NCBI GenBank assembly: GCA_050742255.1
Contig: JBOGHU010000032.1
Coordinates: forward strand, 1-8,600
Length of the DNA: 8,600 nucleotides
Source of the DNA: JBOGHU01 sp050742255
GTDB taxonomy: Bacteria > Actinomycetota > Acidimicrobiia > Acidimicrobiales > CADCSY01
Reading direction: 5' to 3'
The notes below the pieces were generated by a model, which searched no databases, was not told the origin of the DNA, and was given only the letters and a program-made list of their open reading frames with translations. Both the position numbers and the translations under genes were made by a program. Shown piece after piece: positions 6,699-8,600 of this stretch (the stretch's first letter is position 1; each line of letters opens with the position of its first letter).

Positions 6699-7625
6699 CT
6701 AGCCGGGGTGAGGGTCGGAGGCCGCGGAGCGCCGATCGAGCCAGGCGCCGAGGCCGGCGGCGTTGCTGTGGATGCCGTTCAGCGCCTCCAGCCGCTCCCG
6801 GCTGGCCGGGGTCACCCCCGACAGCTCGCCGGCGAAGGCCCGCTCCAGGGCCCCGGCCACCTCCCGGCCGTCTCGCCACGCCGTCTCGGCCACCTCCGAC
6901 CACCTTCGGAGGACACCTCCCGCCTCCTCGAGGATGGTCAGCGGGTCGGGGGCCAGCCCGTAGTGAGCCAGGGCGATGCCGGCGGGGCGGCGCTCGGCGA
7001 AGCGGCGCAGGGAGGCGAGGGCCTGGTCCAGGTCGAAGTCGGGAGGCGGCGTGGCCGGCCAGAGCACGCCCGCGTCGGGGAGCCGCACCCCGACCGCGTC
7101 GCCGACGAAGAGGATGCCCGACTCCGAGTCGTGCAGGCCCAGGTGGTGCTTGGCGTGGCCCGGGGAGTCGACGGCGGTGAGCGTCCGGCCCGGGCCGACC
7201 GGGAGAAGGTCCCCGTCGCCGAGCACCCGGATCCGCGCCGCCGGCGTGGGGGCGATCCGTCCGTAGAGGGAGTCGAGCCGCTCCCCGTAGACGCTCGCCG
7301 CCGAGGCGACCAACCGGCTGGGATCGGCCAGGTGGCGGGCCCCCCGGGGGTGGACGTGGACGGTGGCGTGGGGGAAGGCCTGGGCCACGTCGCCCACCCC
7401 GCCGGCGTGGTCGAGGTGGATGTGGGTGACGACCACGGCGGCGAGGTCCCCGGGCCCCACCCCCAGCTCCGCCAACGCCGCCAGCACCGCCGGCACCGAC
7501 GTCTGGCTCCCGGTCTCCACCAGCACCGGCTGGCTGCCCTCGACCAGGTAGCCGGCGGTCACCTGCCCCCACCCGCCCAGGCGGGTGTCGATCTGCACCA
7601 CGCCGGAGCCGATGCGGGTCACCAC
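6699..7625 (-). CDS. MBL-fold metallo-hydrolase
   Basis: Metallo-beta-lactamase superfamily hydrolase of 308 residues, cytoplasmic, with no signal peptide. The metal site is complete: THIHLDHAGG at 67-76 (HxHxDH, H68, H70, D72, H73), H157 in DSPGHAKHH, bridging D176 in FVGDAVG, and H221 in LAHYG. The N-terminal half has the usual first beta sandwich (YLVEG, VLVETG). After the last ligand a helical C-terminal part of about 85 residues remains. This matches the glyoxalase II-like general branch and gives no specific substrate. Two adjacent GTG codons (7625 and 7622) can serve as start, and neither has a strong ribosome site. It is divergent from xseA with a 55-base gap and is probably transcribed alone, given the hairpin behind it. 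Confidence 0.92.
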   Translation of the reverse strand: MVTRIGSGVVQIDTRLGGWGQVTAGYLVEGSQPVLVETGSQTSVPAVLAALAELGVGPGDLAAVVVTHIHLDHAGGVGDVAQAFPHATVHVHPRGARHLADPSRLVASAASVYGERLDSLYGRIAPTPAARIRVLGDGDLLPVGPGRTLTAVDSPGHAKHHLGLHDSESGILFVGDAVGVRLPDAGVLWPATPPPDFDLDQALASLRRFAERRPAGIALAHYGLAPDPLTILEEAGGVLRRWSEVAETAWRDGREVAGALERAFAGELSGVTPASRERLEALNGIHSNAAGLGAWLDRRSAASDPHPG

Positions 7626-7680
7626 GGCTCGAGTCTGTCACGGCCCCCGAACCGACCCACCCGCGCTCGTCGCGACCAGA

Positions 7681-8600
7681 ATGGTCGCCATGGCCGACGC
7701 CGACCAGACCCAGCTCACAGAGCCCGAGCCCACCTTCGGGGTCGGTGAGATCGCCGCCCGCCTCACCCGCGCCGTGGGCGCCGCCTTCCCCACCGAGGTC
7801 TGGGTGCGGGGCGAGGTCGACGGGCTGCGGCCGCCCAACGCCAGGGGCCACGTGTACTTCACCCTGTGCGAGCGCCGCTCCCGGCGGGGGCCGACCACCA
7901 CCCTGGGCGTGGCCCTGTTCCGCGCCGAGCGCCTGCAGATCGAGCGCCAGCTCCGGGCCTGGCCCGGCTTCGCCCTGGCCGACGGAGTGGAGGTGCGGGT
8001 CCGGGGCCGGGTGCAGTACGGCTACGGGCGGGTCCAGCTGGTCGTCTCGGCCGTCGACGCCCTGCACACCCTGGGTCGCCTGGCCGCGGCCAGGGAGCGG
8101 GTGCGCGCGACGCTGGCCGCCGAGGGCCTTCTCGAGGCCAACCGCCGGCTCCCCCTCCCTGCCGCTCCCCTGCACGTCGGCCTGGTGGCCAGCGCCGGCA
8201 GCGCCGCCTGCCAGGACGCCATCGCCGAGCTCACCGCCAGCGGCTTCGGGTTCCGGGTCGCCCTCGCCGACACCCAGGTCCAGGGGACCGGCGCCGAAGC
8301 ATCGGTGGTCCGGGCCCTCGCCGTGCTGGGGCACCGGAGGCCCGACGTGGTGCTGGTGGTCCGGGGCGGTGGCTCCCGCACCGACCTGGCCACCTTCGAC
8401 AGCGAGCGCATCGCCCGGGCCGTGGCCGCCATGGCGGTGCCCGTCCTCACCGGGATCGGCCACGAGATCGACACCAGCCTCACCGACGAGGTGGCCCACG
8501 CCGCCCACAAGACGCCCACGGCCTGCGCCGCCGCCCTCTGCGCCCGGGTGGCCGCCGCCCTGGGGCGGGCGGAGGCGGCCTGGGCCGGGATGGTCGAGGG
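7681..8600 (+). CDS. xseA: Exodeoxyribonuclease VII large subunit (partial, 3' end outside window)
   Basis: Catalytic subunit of exonuclease VII, which with XseB degrades single-stranded DNA from both ends in repair. About 306 codons are visible. The N-terminal OB-fold domain covers roughly residues 18-125 (FGVGEIAARL, VWVRGEV, GHVYFTL, VRVRGRVQYGYGRVQL). The nuclease domain follows with VGLVASAGSAACQDAI (166-181), RGGGSRTDLATFD (228-240), GIGHEID with H261 and D264, D269, and KTPTACA (277-283), all characteristic of XseA. The C-terminal coiled coil that binds XseB is only just beginning. Two in-frame ATGs (7681 and 7690) are possible; neither has a clear Shine-Dalgarno site. xseB would be expected just beyond the window. 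Confidence 0.96.
   Translation, partial: MVAMADADQTQLTEPEPTFGVGEIAARLTRAVGAAFPTEVWVRGEVDGLRPPNARGHVYFTLCERRSRRGPTTTLGVALFRAERLQIERQLRAWPGFALADGVEVRVRGRVQYGYGRVQLVVSAVDALHTLGRLAAARERVRATLAAEGLLEANRRLPLPAAPLHVGLVASAGSAACQDAIAELTASGFGFRVALADTQVQGTGAEASVVRALAVLGHRRPDVVLVVRGGGSRTDLATFDSERIARAVAAMAVPVLTGIGHEIDTSLTDEVAHAAHKTPTACAAALCARVAAALGRAEAAWAGMVE

Noticed and set aside
6472..8508. 678-codon minus-strand open frame opposite xseA and across the MBL-fold gene
   Set aside because: xseA and the MBL-fold protein both show complete catalytic motifs in their own frames; this frame has none and crosses the tandem repeats.

Overview
The window is very GC-rich, densely coded chromosomal DNA of housekeeping character. 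The base composition, GTG starts, tRNA genes without encoded CCA and the style of the proteins suggest a high-GC actinobacterium, perhaps an Acidimicrobiia-like lineage. The phylum is an inference and the class is a guess. I see no phage, transposon, CRISPR array or toxin-type cargo.

Left part (1-2143): the minus strand carries the 5' part of dnaX (DNA polymerase III gamma/tau, running off the left edge). Upstream of it on the same strand is a small signal recognition particle RNA gene (ffs). Divergent from these, the plus strand carries tRNA-Ser(GGA), tadA (tRNA adenosine deaminase) and tRNA-Ser(CGA). This is the old dnaX / SRP RNA / tadA / tRNA-Ser neighbourhood also known from Bacillus subtilis.

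Middle part (2114-6490): a compact minus-strand operon read from right to left. A strong Shine-Dalgarno site drives a 29-codon small ORF. Its stop overlaps the start of a lipoprotein solute-binding protein of the phosphonate/selenate-type family, followed by a PhnC-type ATPase and a double-length fused PhnE-type permease, then an endonuclease IV gene (nfo). The genes are linked by 4-bp overlaps or gaps of 5 and 24 bases. The binding protein resembles the clade annotated as putative selenate transporters more than true PhnD, so selenium oxyanion uptake is the best guess for its role. The nfo frame has no stop before it enters the convergent tRNA-Ser(CGA) gene and ends inside it.

Right part (6476-8600): the 223-base stretch upstream of the operon holds a tandem array of about six 15-16 bp units with palindromic GGCGCGCC/GGCGCC cores and a perfect 11-bp hairpin. 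Next comes an MBL-fold metallo-hydrolase (minus) and, divergent from it, the 5' part of xseA (exonuclease VII large subunit), which runs off the right edge.

The least explained parts are the small coupled ORF and the tandem repeats in front of the transporter operon. I found no clearly new multi-gene system.
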